Source of the DNA: Leisingera sp. ANG59
GTDB taxonomy: Bacteria; Pseudomonadota; Alphaproteobacteria; Rhodobacterales; Rhodobacteraceae
Length of the DNA: 64,000 nucleotides
NCBI RefSeq assembly: GCF_013317235.1
Contig: NZ_WLCM01000008.1
Coordinates: forward strand, 17,711-81,710
Reading direction: 5' to 3'
Shown here piece by piece: positions 8,036-16,640 of the stretch. The position numbers and the translations under genes were made by a program. Under the pieces are notes generated by a model. It saw only the letters and a list, made by a program, of their open reading frames with translations. It had not been told where the DNA came from and did not search any database. Within the stretch, counting starts at the first letter, position 1. Each line of letters starts with the position of its first letter.

Positions 8036-9187
8036 TTAGCTGGCCGGTTGTCCAGCCAGCTCTATCACCGTCGCCACGTCACTGAGGCCGTAGCCGTTGA
8101 ACTGCGTGCTCATGGCGGAAGAATAGGCGCCCAGTCCCGGGAACAGAACATAGTCGCCTGTCGCCGCATCACAAGGTAGCGGCAGCCCGTCCGGCAGCCG
8201 ATCCAGGCTGTCGCAAGTTGGGCCGAACACCACCCGCGGCTTGCGCTCGCCCCCGCGGTGCTTGCCGTCAGTACCGACGACTTCAACCCGGCCCGGCAGA
8301 CCCATGTCACGGATATCGACCAAGCCGCCATAGATGCCATCATTGAGAAACACCACCTCGCCTTCCTTGCGCATCCCCTTGATGCGGGCGGCCAGGGTAA
8401 AGCACTCAGAAACCATGGCGCGCCCGGGTTCGCAGATCAGCTCCGGCTTGTCTCCGCCAAAGGCCTGATCTGCCGCATTGCCGATGGCGGCAAAGACCTT
8501 CTCCAGATCCGGTGCCACGCCGTCGCGGTTGGCTGCAAAGCCACCGCCGACGTTCAGCCGCGCGATCTGCACGCCGGCCTGATCAATGATCCGCTTGGCG
8601 GCGTGGACATATTCGACCCAGGCGCTTTCATCCTCGCATTGGGTGCCGGGGTGGAAACACAGCGCCGGGGTCCAGCCGCGGGTAGCCACCTGTTTCAGCA
8701 GGTCAACGGCCTCCTCCGGCGCAGCGCCGAACTTGCTGCCGAAGTCATAGGCCGCACCCGCCACGGGCAGGGCAAAGCGCACGGCGATTTCACAGGAGCG
8801 CGGCACCGCGTCCAGTTTTTCCAGTTCGCTCAGCTCATCCACCGACCAGCTGGCAACGCCGTGTTCGATAGCGGCGGCAATCTCCGCCTCGGAGCGCATC
8901 GGGTTGTTGTAATGCATGACCGCATCAGGGCTGGCGGCGCGCACTGCTTCCATCTCAGCGGGCGAGGCCACGTCAAACGCCGTGATCCCGGCAGCCACCA
9001 GATTGGACAGAACCGCCGGGTGCGGGTTTGCCTTCACCGCGTATGTCACCAGCCCCGGAAACCCCTCGCGGAACCGCCGCGCCACCTCATGCAGGACTCG
9101 CGGCGAGAAATACAGGATCGGATGATCCGGCGCGCTGCGGGAGAGGTGGGATTCAGGCGAAAGCCATAGCGGGGGAATCTGCTGCAT
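8036..9187 (-). CDS. Group IV PLP-dependent decarboxylase, ornithine/lysine type
   Basis: 383 residues from the preferred ATG at 9187, which has GAGGG about eight bases upstream; an in-frame ATG at 9214 would add nine residues. Fold III (alanine racemase-like) enzyme: PLP lysine in YAVKANP (K52), glycine loop GGGFA (214-218), EPGR (253-256), and GPTCDSLD (322-329) with the Cys-Asp pair typical of ornithine rather than diaminopimelate decarboxylases. It would make putrescine or cadaverine. It is divergent from an Lrp/AsnC regulator with an inverted repeat between them. Specificity for ornithine versus lysine cannot be decided here. A link to the gamma-glutamyl amine pathway at 21-26 kb is possible but not shown. 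Confidence 0.87.
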   Translation of the reverse strand: MQQIPPLWLSPESHLSRSAPDHPILYFSPRVLHEVARRFREGFPGLVTYAVKANPHPAVLSNLVAAGITAFDVASPAEMEAVRAASPDAVMHYNNPMRSEAEIAAAIEHGVASWSVDELSELEKLDAVPRSCEIAVRFALPVAGAAYDFGSKFGAAPEEAVDLLKQVATRGWTPALCFHPGTQCEDESAWVEYVHAAKRIIDQAGVQIARLNVGGGFAANRDGVAPDLEKVFAAIGNAADQAFGGDKPELICEPGRAMVSECFTLAARIKGMRKEGEVVFLNDGIYGGLVDIRDMGLPGRVEVVGTDGKHRGGERKPRVVFGPTCDSLDRLPDGLPLPCDAATGDYVLFPGLGAYSSAMSTQFNGYGLSDVATVIELAGQPAS

Positions 9188-9258
9188 CGTGTAACCCTCA
9201 TTCGTTTTACACATTTTCCGCGAATATTACGTCGATTCCGGTTGGCACATTGTCTATA

Positions 9259-9278
9259 GTGACGAAAACTAACGTCAC
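9259..9278. promoter_or_regulatory. Inverted repeat, candidate Lrp/AsnC-type operator
   Basis: A perfect 6-base inverted repeat GTGACG-N8-CGTCAC sits 15 bases upstream of the Lrp-family gene ATG and within the 105-base gap shared with the divergent decarboxylase. A local Lrp-type regulator commonly binds such a site to control itself and its divergent neighbour. Function is inferred from position only. Confidence 0.4.
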
Positions 9279-9292
9279 ATCGTAGGCAGAAC

Positions 9293-9730
9293 ATGCAAAC
9301 CGACGACACTGATCAACGCCTTGTCACTCTGCTACGGGAGAACGCGCGCCGCCCGGTGGCCGAACTTGCCCGCCACCTGGGCCTGGCCCGCACCACCGTG
9401 CAGGCACGGATCGAGCGGCTGGAGGCGACCGGTGTGATCACAGGCTACACGCTGAAAACCTCCGCCGCTGCCCGCCCGCCGCTGCAGGCCACGGTGCTGA
9501 TGTCGATTGAACCGCGGTCAGGGCCTGAGGTGCTGGCCCGCCTGCGCAGCCTGCCCGGGGTTGAGGTGGTGCACACGACATCCGGCCGGTTCGATCTGCT
9601 GGCGCAGGTGGTTGCGCAAAGCACTGCGGAACTGGACGATACCATCGACAGCATCGCAGAAGCCCGCGGCGTGCGATCTTCCGAGAGCCTGATCCACCTG
9701 GCCACCAAGCTGGACCGGACCGGGCAATAA
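9293..9730 (+). CDS. Lrp/AsnC-family transcriptional regulator
   Basis: 145 residues. An N-terminal HTH (about 5-55: TDQRLVTLLRENARRPVAEL and GLARTTVQARIERLEATGVI) is followed by a RAM/AsnC ligand-binding domain (about 65-140). This is the usual size and order for feast/famine regulators that sense amino acids. It is divergent from the decarboxylase gene and is a likely local regulator of it. The stop lies four bases from the end of the convergent LysR gene. Confidence 0.92.
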   Translation: MQTDDTDQRLVTLLRENARRPVAELARHLGLARTTVQARIERLEATGVITGYTLKTSAAARPPLQATVLMSIEPRSGPEVLARLRSLPGVEVVHTTSGRFDLLAQVVAQSTAELDDTIDSIAEARGVRSSESLIHLATKLDRTGQ

Positions 9731-9733
9731 GGG

Positions 9734-10615
9734 TCATACCGTTTTCACGTAATCCAGCAGCCAGTCCCGGAACAGTTTTGCTGCGGGACGCAGGGCGCCG
9801 CGGTCGGGATAGATCAGGTGATAAGCCTCCTGCCCCGGCACGTCGGCGTCCGGCAGGCAGCGCACCAGCCCGCTGGCCCTGACGACCGCATCCGACGCAG
9901 GTGCCCGCGCCAATGCAATCCCTATCCCCTGCGCCGACAGTTCCGCCGCCATCAGCGAGTTGTCGGCAAAGAAATAGCGCGCCTGCCCGTGGGACAGGCG
10001 CAGGGTTTCGAACAGCTGCACCCAGCTGGCCCGGTGGGTCGAGACTTCGATCAGGGGGAAGCGGAACAGATCCTGCGGAGACTGGATCTGTGCAGCAATC
10101 TCCAGCGGCGCAACCGGATAGAGCACTTCCCGCAGAATCTCATCCCCCTCGGTCCCGAACAGCGACGGGTTGCCAAAGACGATCTGCAAGTCGGTGAACT
10201 GGTTGGCGAAGTCCGCTGCCATATTGCCGGTGCTGAGCGCCAGGCTGACCTGCGGATGCGCGGCTTGGAACTGCGGCAGCCCGCGCGCAAGCACCCCGTG
10301 GGCAAACAGCAATACAGACTGCACAAACAGCCGCTGCTCGCGGCTTTCGCCGAACAGGCCGGTGGTGGCAGTTTCCAGCCTCAGCAGCGACTGCTGCACC
10401 GAGGGCAGATAGGCCCGCCCGGCCTCTGTCAGCGTCACCGCGTGGGCGTGGCGGTGAAACAGCGGTGTGCCGAGCTGCGTCTCCAATGCCTTCACCTGCT
10501 GGCTGACGGCTGCGGCCGACATGTTCAGCTGGGCTGCTGCACGGGCAAAACTTTCGGTACGCGCCGCAGCCTCGAACACGCGCAGCCAATTCAGGGAGGG
10601 GATCCGGGTCGCCAT
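9734..10615 (-). CDS. LysR-family regulator (GcvA-like group)
   Basis: 293 residues. It opens with MATRIPSLNWLRVFEAAART, the typical start of the GcvA/AmpR-like subgroup, with an HTH covering about 7-65 (SFARAAAQLNMSAAAVSQQVK) and an effector domain after about residue 90. It is divergent from the fatty-acid hydroxylase gene with 136 bases between starts, so that gene is its most obvious target. The ligand is unknown. Confidence 0.88.
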   Translation of the reverse strand: MATRIPSLNWLRVFEAAARTESFARAAAQLNMSAAAVSQQVKALETQLGTPLFHRHAHAVTLTEAGRAYLPSVQQSLLRLETATTGLFGESREQRLFVQSVLLFAHGVLARGLPQFQAAHPQVSLALSTGNMAADFANQFTDLQIVFGNPSLFGTEGDEILREVLYPVAPLEIAAQIQSPQDLFRFPLIEVSTHRASWVQLFETLRLSHGQARYFFADNSLMAAELSAQGIGIALARAPASDAVVRASGLVRCLPDADVPGQEAYHLIYPDRGALRPAAKLFRDWLLDYVKTV

Positions 10616-10751
10616 GAGAGAGGCTAAGCAGAACTAAGCCTGACCGGCAAGACATACCGTGCTGTGATTTTCCGCCCCTCCCCTAGGGTTCATGGCAGCG
10701 ATCACCCCGCTGCAACAGCGGCAAACCCACCAGCCAATTGAGAGACGAGAC

Positions 10752-11753
10752 ATGACCGGTCCCGCCAATGCCCCGCGCCCCAAACGCAAGATTTGGAACT
10801 TCACCCCCCAGCTCCCAATCCAGACCTCGCCCTATTGGGACTGGCCGATGAAGCCGCTGGCCTCGGTCAGATACCTGCTGCAAAGCTGGAACCCGCTGGC
10901 CCTGCGGGCGCTGCTGCTGGTCTTTGCCATCATCACCTGGAATTTCTTCACCCCGTCCCTGGACCGCATCGCAACCTTCAGCTGGGACTGGGTGGCCGAG
11001 ATCTGGTTCCGCAACTTCTGCATCCTGATGGTGGTGGCCGGCGGGCTGCACCTGGCGCTGTGGAAGTTCCGGACCCAAGCGGATGAGTACCGCTATGACA
11101 TGCGCCCGATGATGAAAGGCGCCAAGGTGTTCACCTTCAAAAACCAGGTCTGGGACAACATGTTCTGGACCCTTGGCCCGGCGCTCACCTTCTGGACCTT
11201 CTGGGAGAGCTTCATTCTTTACGCCTATGCCAATGGCTGGGTCACAATGATCACGCTGGAGGACAACCCCGTCACCTTCATTCTGATGACCATTTTCATC
11301 CCAATCTGGGCGGGCTTCCACTTCTACTGGCTGCACCGGCTGCTGCACGTGGGCGTGCTCTATACCAAGGTGCACGCCTGGCATCACCGCAACATCAACA
11401 CCGGCCCCTGGTCCGGCCTGGCGATGCATCCGGTGGAGAGCTTCTTCCTGATGTTCGACACGATGATTTTCTTCCTGCTTCCCGGGCATCCGGTGCTGGC
11501 GATCTTCCTGCTGTTCCACCACGGGATCGGCGCCCCGACCTCGCATGCCGGGTTCGAGCATGTGAAGTTCAGCAACACGGCCAAGTTCCTGGTCGGCGAT
11601 TTCTTCCACCAACTGCACCACCGGTTCTTCGACTGCAACTACGGCACCTGGGAAACCCCCTGGGACGAGTGGTTCAACACCTTCCACGACGGCACCGAAG
11701 AGGGCAACGAGATGGTCAAGGAGCGCCGCCGCAAGATCTGGAACACCGGCTGA
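10752..11753 (+). CDS. Sterol desaturase/fatty acid hydroxylase superfamily membrane protein
   Basis: 333 residues from the ATG at 10752, which has GAGAGACGAGA directly upstream; an upstream in-frame ATG at 10692 lacks such a site. Several hydrophobic spans (about 45-62, 80-97, 130-150, 167-190, 228-250) alternate with the His clusters of di-iron membrane hydroxylases: HRLLH near 196-200, HAWHHRN near 209-215 and HQLHHRFFD near 279-287. Family members hydroxylate or desaturate lipids, carotenoids or sterols. No lipid partner gene is adjacent; the divergent LysR is the probable regulator. Substrate unknown. Confidence 0.87.
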   Translation: MTGPANAPRPKRKIWNFTPQLPIQTSPYWDWPMKPLASVRYLLQSWNPLALRALLLVFAIITWNFFTPSLDRIATFSWDWVAEIWFRNFCILMVVAGGLHLALWKFRTQADEYRYDMRPMMKGAKVFTFKNQVWDNMFWTLGPALTFWTFWESFILYAYANGWVTMITLEDNPVTFILMTIFIPIWAGFHFYWLHRLLHVGVLYTKVHAWHHRNINTGPWSGLAMHPVESFFLMFDTMIFFLLPGHPVLAIFLLFHHGIGAPTSHAGFEHVKFSNTAKFLVGDFFHQLHHRFFDCNYGTWETPWDEWFNTFHDGTEEGNEMVKERRRKIWNTG

Positions 11754-11786
11754 GCCTGCACCGGAGCGCCTGCTGTGATCCTGATC

Positions 11787-11814
11787 CATTGGGTATCTGG
11801 AACCAGAAAGAAGC
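11787..11814 (+). repeat. Interspersed repeat copy 1 (core GGAACCAGAAAGAAGC)
   Basis: A 28-base element beginning CATTGGGTAT and ending AACCAGAAAGAAGC. It pairs with the reverse-oriented copy at 11967-11994 (25 of 28 bases identical after inversion) and shares its ends with a third copy at 60642-60662. It is intergenic, between the hydroxylase stop and valS. Confidence 0.7.
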
Positions 11815-11966
11815 GGAAAGATTCTGTTAACCAGAATCGCCGCACTCTCCTTATGCGGTACAGGCTGGGGAGCCGATGACCGCATCAGGAAGAAGCTGCC
11901 CCCTGTTCCTGGCATTGCGTATTCCCTGGCGAATGGACGGCCGGTTTCAGGGAGAGCTTCGGACCT

Positions 11967-11994
11967 GCTTCTTTCTGGTCCGAAATACCCAATG
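11967..11994 (-). repeat. Interspersed repeat copy 2, inverted relative to copy 1
   Basis: Read on the minus strand this is CATTGGGTAT, three variable bases, then GGACCAGAAAGAAGC. It is the inverted partner of 11787-11814. The pair may be a miniature repeat or a structured transcript end; no flanking target duplication is evident. Confidence 0.7.
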
Positions 11995-12109
11995 TGCCGC
12001 CGCCGGCCCTTTGCGGACCGCTGGCGGGCAAAGAAATAACCACATCCTGCTTCCCCTTCCAGCCGCCATTGGGTAATTGATCGCCCAACTGCATGAGGGA
12101 TCGAGACGC

Positions 12110-15100
12110 ATGGCGATGGAAAAGACATTCAACGCGGCTGAGGCCGAGAGCCGCCTTTACAAAGCCTGGGAAGAAGCGGGCTGTTTCAAGGCAGGTGCAA
12201 ATGCCAAGCCGGAGGCTTCCACCTATTGCATCATGATCCCGCCGCCGAACGTCACCGGCGTGCTGCACATGGGCCATGCCTTCAACAACACCCTGCAGGA
12301 CATCCTGATCCGCTGGAAGCGGATGCAGGGCTATGACACCCTGTGGCAGCCGGGCACCGACCACGCGGGCATCGCCACCCAGATGGTGGTGGAGCGCGAG
12401 CTGGCCAAGACCCAGCAGCCGTCGCGCCGCGAATTGGGCCGTGAGAAATTCCTGGAGAAAGTCTGGGAGTGGAAAGAGAAATCCGGCGGCACCATCGTCG
12501 AGCAGCTGAAACGCCTCGGCGCCTCCTGCGACTTCTCCCGCACCGCCTTCACCATGGCGGGTGCCCATGGCGACACCCGCGTGGGCCACGAGAACTCTCC
12601 CAACTTCCACGACGCCGTGATCAAGGTGTTTGTGGAGATGTACAACAAGGGCCTGATCTACCGCGGCAAGCGGCTGGTCAACTGGGACCCGCATTTCGAG
12701 ACCGCGATTTCCGACCTGGAGGTGGAGAACATCGAGGTCGCGGGCCACATGTGGCACTTCAAGTACCCGCTCGCGAACGGCGCCACCTACACCTATGTGG
12801 AGAAGGACGCCGACGGCAACGTGATCCTCGAGGAGGAGCGCGACTATATCTCCATCGCCACCACCCGGCCCGAGACCATGCTGGGCGACGGTGCGGTGGC
12901 GGTGCACCCCTCGGATGAGCGTTACGCCCCCATCGTCGGCAAGCTGTGCGAAATCCCGGTCGGTCCCAAGGAGCACCGCCGCCTGATCCCGATCATCACC
13001 GATGAATACCCGGACAAGGACTTCGGCTCCGGTGCGGTGAAGATCACCGGCGCGCATGACTTCAACGACTACCAGGTCGCCAAGCGCGGCGGCATTCCGA
13101 TGTACCGCCTGATGGACACCAAGGGCCAGATGCGGGCCGACGGCGCGCCTTATGACGAGGCCGCAGGCATTGCCATGGCGGTGGCCAAGGGCGAGCAGAC
13201 CCTGAGTGAGAACGAGGCCGATGCCGTCAACCTGGTGCCGGACGACCTGCGCGGTCTGGACCGGTTTGAGGCGCGTAAACTGGTGGTCGAGCAGATCACC
13301 AGCGAAGGCCTGGCAGTGATGGTCAGCGAGACCAAGACCGTCAAGGGCGAGGACGGCGAAGAGACGCAGGTCACCGAGACCGTGCCGTATGTCGAGAACA
13401 AGCCGATCATGCAGCCCTTTGGCGACCGCTCCAAGGTTGTGATTGAGCCGATGCTGACCGACCAGTGGTTTGTGGACGCGGAAAAGGTGGTCGGCCCGGC
13501 GCTGGACGCTGTACGCAACGGCGATGTGAAGATCCTCCCGGAATCCGGTGAGAAGACCTATTACCACTGGTTGGAGAACATCGAGCCCTGGTGCATCTCG
13601 CGCCAGCTGTGGTGGGGCCACCAGATTCCGGTTTGGTTCGACCTCTATGGAAATGAGTTTTGTGCGCCTACCGAATCTGAAGCTAAGAAATTGGCGCAAG
13701 AATTTCATGAGAAAGCCAATCCTGGCGTTTCTGTGAATGTCGTTATCGATGACGGGTTTGTGCTTTCGAAGCCAGATAGCGCGGGTCGCCCTCAAACCAA
13801 CCCACCTGCAGTAGGCTCTGGTTGGGTTGGGGCACCGGAAACTGATCAATTGAAGATTGGCCTTTCCCGCGATCCCGACGTCCTCGACACTTGGTTCTCC
13901 TCCGGCCTCTGGCCGATCGGCACCCTGGGCTGGCCGGAATGGACCGAAGAGACGAAGAAATACTTCCCGACCTCGACCCTCGTCACCGGTCAGGACATTC
14001 TTTTCTTCTGGGTTGCCCGGATGATGATGATGCAACTGGCGGTGCTGGACGAAAGCCTGCCGGTCAAGGAACGCATCCCCTTCGACACTGTCTACCTGCA
14101 TGGCCTGGTGCGCGACGCCAAGGGAAAGAAGATGTCGAAATCCACCGGCAACGTGGTGGACCCGCTGGAGATCATCGAGGAATTCGGCGCCGACGCGCTG
14201 CGCTTCTCCTCCGCGGCGATGGCGGCGCTTGGCGGCGTGCTGAAGCTGGATATGGAGCGCCTGAAAGGCTACCGGAACTTTGGCACCAAGCTGTGGAATG
14301 CGGTGAACTTTGCCCATTTCAACAACGTCTATGACGAAGCCGTCCCGGCCTATGCCTGCCCGGATGCCAAGGCCGCAGTGAACCAGTGGATCATCGGCGA
14401 GACCGCCAAGGTGCGCGTGGAAGTGGACGCGGCACTGGAAGCCTACCGATTCAACGATGCGGCCAATGCGCTCTATGCCTTTGTCTGGGGCAAGGTCTGC
14501 GACTGGTACATTGAGCTCAGCAAGCCGCTGTTCAACTCCGACGACGAGGCAGTGATCGCCGAGACCCGCCAGACGCTGGGCTGGGTGCTGGACCAGTGCA
14601 TGATCCTACTGCATCCGATCATGCCCTTCATCACCGAGGAGCTGTGGAGCAACACCGCCAAGCGCGAGAAGATGCTGGTGCATGCTGAGTGGCCCACCTA
14701 CGGCACCGAGCTGGTCAATGCGGATGCGGACGCCGAGATGAACTGGGTGATCACCGCGATTGAAAACATCCGCTCCACCCGGGCGCAGATGCATGTGCCG
14801 GCCGGTGCCAAGATCCCGATGGTGGTGACCGAGTTCTCCGATCAGGCCCGCACGGCCTGGGAGAAGAACGAGGCGATGATCCAGAAGCTTGCCCGCATCA
14901 CCTCATTGGAGCAGGTGGAGAGCTTCCCCAAGGGCTGCGCGTCGGTCGCCGCCCCCGGCGCCTCATTCGGCCTGCCGCTGGCGGATGTGATCGACGTGGA
15001 CGCCGAAAAAGCCCGCCTGGAGAAGACCCTGGGCAAGCTGGCCAAAGAGCTGGGCGGCCTGCGCGGGCGGCTGAACAACCCGAAATTCGCGGCCTCCGCG

Positions 15101-15202
15101 CCGGAAGAGGTGGTGGCGGAAGCCCGTGAGAACCTTGCTGCGCGCGAGGAGGAGGAAGCCAAGGTCAAGGAAGCGCTGGCGCGCCTGGCCGAGATCGCCT
15201 GA
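12110..15202 (+). CDS. valS: Valine-tRNA ligase
   Basis: 1030 residues; class I aminoacyl-tRNA synthetase charging tRNA-Val. The HIGH motif appears as GVLHMGHAF near residues 50-58 and KMSKS as [11 protein letters not shown] near 672-681; the editing domain lies between, the anticodon domain after about 700, and the C-terminal coiled-coil tail ([20 protein letters not shown]) is intact. The ATG at 12110 follows GAGGGATCGAGA and gives MAMEKTFN; an earlier in-frame ATG at 12077 is less likely. Oddity: bases about 13651-13860 (residues about 514-584), just before [15 protein letters not shown], are roughly 50% GC by hand count with AT-ending codons, unlike the rest of the gene. The frame is unbroken. 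Confidence 0.97.
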   Translation: MAMEKTFNAAEAESRLYKAWEEAGCFKAGANAKPEASTYCIMIPPPNVTGVLHMGHAFNNTLQDILIRWKRMQGYDTLWQPGTDHAGIATQMVVERELAKTQQPSRRELGREKFLEKVWEWKEKSGGTIVEQLKRLGASCDFSRTAFTMAGAHGDTRVGHENSPNFHDAVIKVFVEMYNKGLIYRGKRLVNWDPHFETAISDLEVENIEVAGHMWHFKYPLANGATYTYVEKDADGNVILEEERDYISIATTRPETMLGDGAVAVHPSDERYAPIVGKLCEIPVGPKEHRRLIPIITDEYPDKDFGSGAVKITGAHDFNDYQVAKRGGIPMYRLMDTKGQMRADGAPYDEAAGIAMAVAKGEQTLSENEADAVNLVPDDLRGLDRFEARKLVVEQITSEGLAVMVSETKTVKGEDGEETQVTETVPYVENKPIMQPFGDRSKVVIEPMLTDQWFVDAEKVVGPALDAVRNGDVKILPESGEKTYYHWLENIEPWCISRQLWWGHQIPVWFDLYGNEFCAPTESEAKKLAQEFHEKANPGVSVNVVIDDGFVLSKPDSAGRPQTNPPAVGSGWVGAPETDQLKIGLSRDPDVLDTWFSSGLWPIGTLGWPEWTEETKKYFPTSTLVTGQDILFFWVARMMMMQLAVLDESLPVKERIPFDTVYLHGLVRDAKGKKMSKSTGNVVDPLEIIEEFGADALRFSSAAMAALGGVLKLDMERLKGYRNFGTKLWNAVNFAHFNNVYDEAVPAYACPDAKAAVNQWIIGETAKVRVEVDAALEAYRFNDAANALYAFVWGKVCDWYIELSKPLFNSDDEAVIAETRQTLGWVLDQCMILLHPIMPFITEELWSNTAKREKMLVHAEWPTYGTELVNADADAEMNWVITAIENIRSTRAQMHVPAGAKIPMVVTEFSDQARTAWEKNEAMIQKLARITSLEQVESFPKGCASVAAPGASFGLPLADVIDVDAEKARLEKTLGKLAKELGGLRGRLNNPKFAASAPEEVVAEARENLAAREEEEAKVKEALARLAEIA

Positions 15203-15223
15203 CCCTGCTGCAGAGCATTTTCT

Positions 15224-15252
15224 AAACGCCCGCCCCTCCCGGCGGGCGTTTT
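15224..15252 (+). terminator. Rho-independent terminator of valS
   Basis: An 11-base perfect stem (AAACGCCCGCC / GGCGGGCGTTT) with a six-base loop ends in a T run, 22 bases after the valS stop. Confidence 0.85.
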
Positions 15253-15387
15253 GCTTTCTGCCGCAGCATATTGAAACCATTGGGCTTTCGTACAATACGG
15301 GGAATTTCCTTGTATCCGCCCCATTGTCTTTGCAGCCCTTTTGTATCAGCCTGCCCGCAACTAAAATAAGATCGGAGGCTGCAGCCC

Positions 15388-15696
15388 ATGCCCAATGACT
15401 CCCGGCCCAAAGGATACTGGGTGGCCCATGTGGATGTGCACGACATGGAGCGTTACAAGGATTATATCAACGCAAACGGGCCTGTCTTTGCCGAATACGG
15501 GGCTAAATTCCTGATCCGCGGCGGCGGCCGCGAAGTGCGCGAAGGCCAGTTCCGTGCCCGCACAGTGGTGATCGAATTCAAGGATTTCGAAACCGCAAAA
15601 GCCTGCTATGATTCAATGGCCTATCAGGACGCCAAGGCGCTTCGCGATCCGGTTTCGGCGGGTGATATGCAAATCATTGAGGGCTATGGCGGCTGA
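15388..15696 (+). CDS. DUF1330 family protein
   Basis: 102 residues, one ferredoxin-like alpha/beta domain of the DUF1330 type: KGYWVAHVDVHDMERYKDYI at 8-27, FLIRGGGREVREGQ in the middle and VVIEFKDFETAKACYDS later. Family members are small cytosolic proteins of unknown role, related in fold to dimeric alpha/beta-barrel monooxygenases. A GGAGG ribosome site precedes the ATG by about ten bases. It stands between the valS terminator and the TerB operon. Confidence 0.85.
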   Translation: MPNDSRPKGYWVAHVDVHDMERYKDYINANGPVFAEYGAKFLIRGGGREVREGQFRARTVVIEFKDFETAKACYDSMAYQDAKALRDPVSAGDMQIIEGYGG

Positions 15697-15732
15697 GCCC
15701 GCCTGCCCTGCCGCTCTGCCTGAGGTTTGCCG

Positions 15733-16200
15733 ATGCCCTTGCTCAAGAAATTCTTCCAAGCTTTCCGCCCCTCCGAACCGCCTGCCCTGCCGGACCCGGA
15801 TGCCGAACTGGCGCTGGGGGCGTTGCTGGTGCGGGTTGCGAAGTCGGACCGGGACTACAAGCTGGAGGAGATCAGCCTGATCGACCGGATCCTGGCGCGC
15901 CTCTACCAGCACAATGCGATCGAGGCCGCCAAGGTCCGCGCCACCTGCGAAAAACTGCATGCCGCCGCGCCGGAGACCGACACCTTCGGGCGGCTGATCC
16001 GCGAGACCACCGGTCTTGAGGAACGGCTGGCGGCGCTGGATGCGCTGTGGGAGGTCGTGCTGGCGGACGGCAATGAGCATGAAGGCGAAATCACCATCAT
16101 CGAAGATGCACGCAAGGCCATGGGCCTGTCTTATGCCGACAGCCAGAAAGCCCGCGCTCGCGCCGTCGAGAAATTCAGCCCCACGGCGGAGGACAGCTGA
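15733..16200 (+). CDS. TerB-like protein, first of a tandem pair
   Basis: 155 residues. After a short basic N-terminus (MPLLKKFFQAF) there is a TerB-type all-helical domain with two acidic repeats, KSDRDYKLEEISLIDRIL (about 36-53) and VLADGNEHEGEITIIEDA (about 110-127), the family's likely metal-binding segments. TerB proteins occur in tellurite resistance and stress-signalling clusters. The ATG at 15733 has GAGG at 15722-15725. The stop overlaps the next start (TGATG), and the next gene is a clear paralogue. Confidence 0.82.
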   Translation: MPLLKKFFQAFRPSEPPALPDPDAELALGALLVRVAKSDRDYKLEEISLIDRILARLYQHNAIEAAKVRATCEKLHAAAPETDTFGRLIRETTGLEERLAALDALWEVVLADGNEHEGEITIIEDARKAMGLSYADSQKARARAVEKFSPTAEDS

Positions 16201-16640
16201 TGTTCAAGGAACTGCTGAACCGGCTGCTGGAGCCTGCCCCGGCACAGCTGGACGACGAAGGCGCGAAACTGGCGCTGACGGCGCTGCTGGTGCGGATTGC
16301 CCGCTCCGACCACAACTATTCCGAGGTGGAGAAGGACCGCATCGACCGCATCCTGACCACCCGCTACGGGCTGGACACCGGCGGCGCGCTGATCCTGCGC
16401 GAACAGGCAGAGGCGATGGAGGCGGAGGCGCCCGATACCGTGCGCTTTACCCGCGCGATCAAGGACGCAGTGGCCTATGAGGACCGCACCGGCGTGATCG
16501 AGGCCCTGTGGCAGGTGGCGCTGGCCGACGGCCGCCGGGACGCCAACGAGGATGCGCTGCTGCGGCTTTCCTCCAGCCTGCTAGGGGTTTCAGACGTGGA
16601 CAGCGCCATGGCGCGCAAACGGGCAGAGGCTGCGAAATGA
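16200..16640 (+). CDS. TerB-like protein, second of a tandem pair
   Basis: 146 residues, paralogous to the preceding protein: RSDHNYSEVEKDRIDRIL (about 38-55) and ALADGRRDANEDALLRL (about 109-125) align with its acidic repeats. It lacks the basic N-terminal tail and starts MFKELLNRLLEP, possibly a membrane-facing amphipathic helix. Its ATG overlaps the upstream stop, and its own stop overlaps the ATG of the PhnD-like gene, so the three genes are probably translated as a unit. No terC, terD or terZ is nearby, so tellurite resistance is not implied. Confidence 0.82.
   Translation: MFKELLNRLLEPAPAQLDDEGAKLALTALLVRIARSDHNYSEVEKDRIDRILTTRYGLDTGGALILREQAEAMEAEAPDTVRFTRAIKDAVAYEDRTGVIEALWQVALADGRRDANEDALLRLSSSLLGVSDVDSAMARKRAEAAK

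Larger units (their letters stand above)
11754..12109. other. Intergenic region before valS holding an inverted repeat pair
   Basis: 356 bases without a credible gene. It contains two inversely oriented copies of a 28-base repeat (11787-11814 and 11967-11994), about 150 bases apart, which could fold into a long stem-loop. A short open frame at 11876-12076 has unremarkable composition and no matching ribosome site. I see no T-box elements, such as a specifier stem or the TGGNACC antiterminator motif, that would explain control of valS. Confidence 0.6.

Noticed and set aside
12000-12109. T-box riboswitch before valS
   Set aside because: No specifier loop or TGGNACC antiterminator motif could be found, and T-boxes are not expected in this group.
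11885-14317. An open frame of more than 800 codons on the minus strand opposite valS
   Set aside because: It is antisense to a certain valS gene, has no ribosome site and reads as low-information His/Arg/Ala/Gly-rich sequence, the usual shadow of GC-rich codon use.
15733-16640. Tellurite resistance locus from the two TerB proteins
   Set aside because: TerC, TerD, TerE and TerZ are all missing; TerB alone is not evidence of tellurite resistance.
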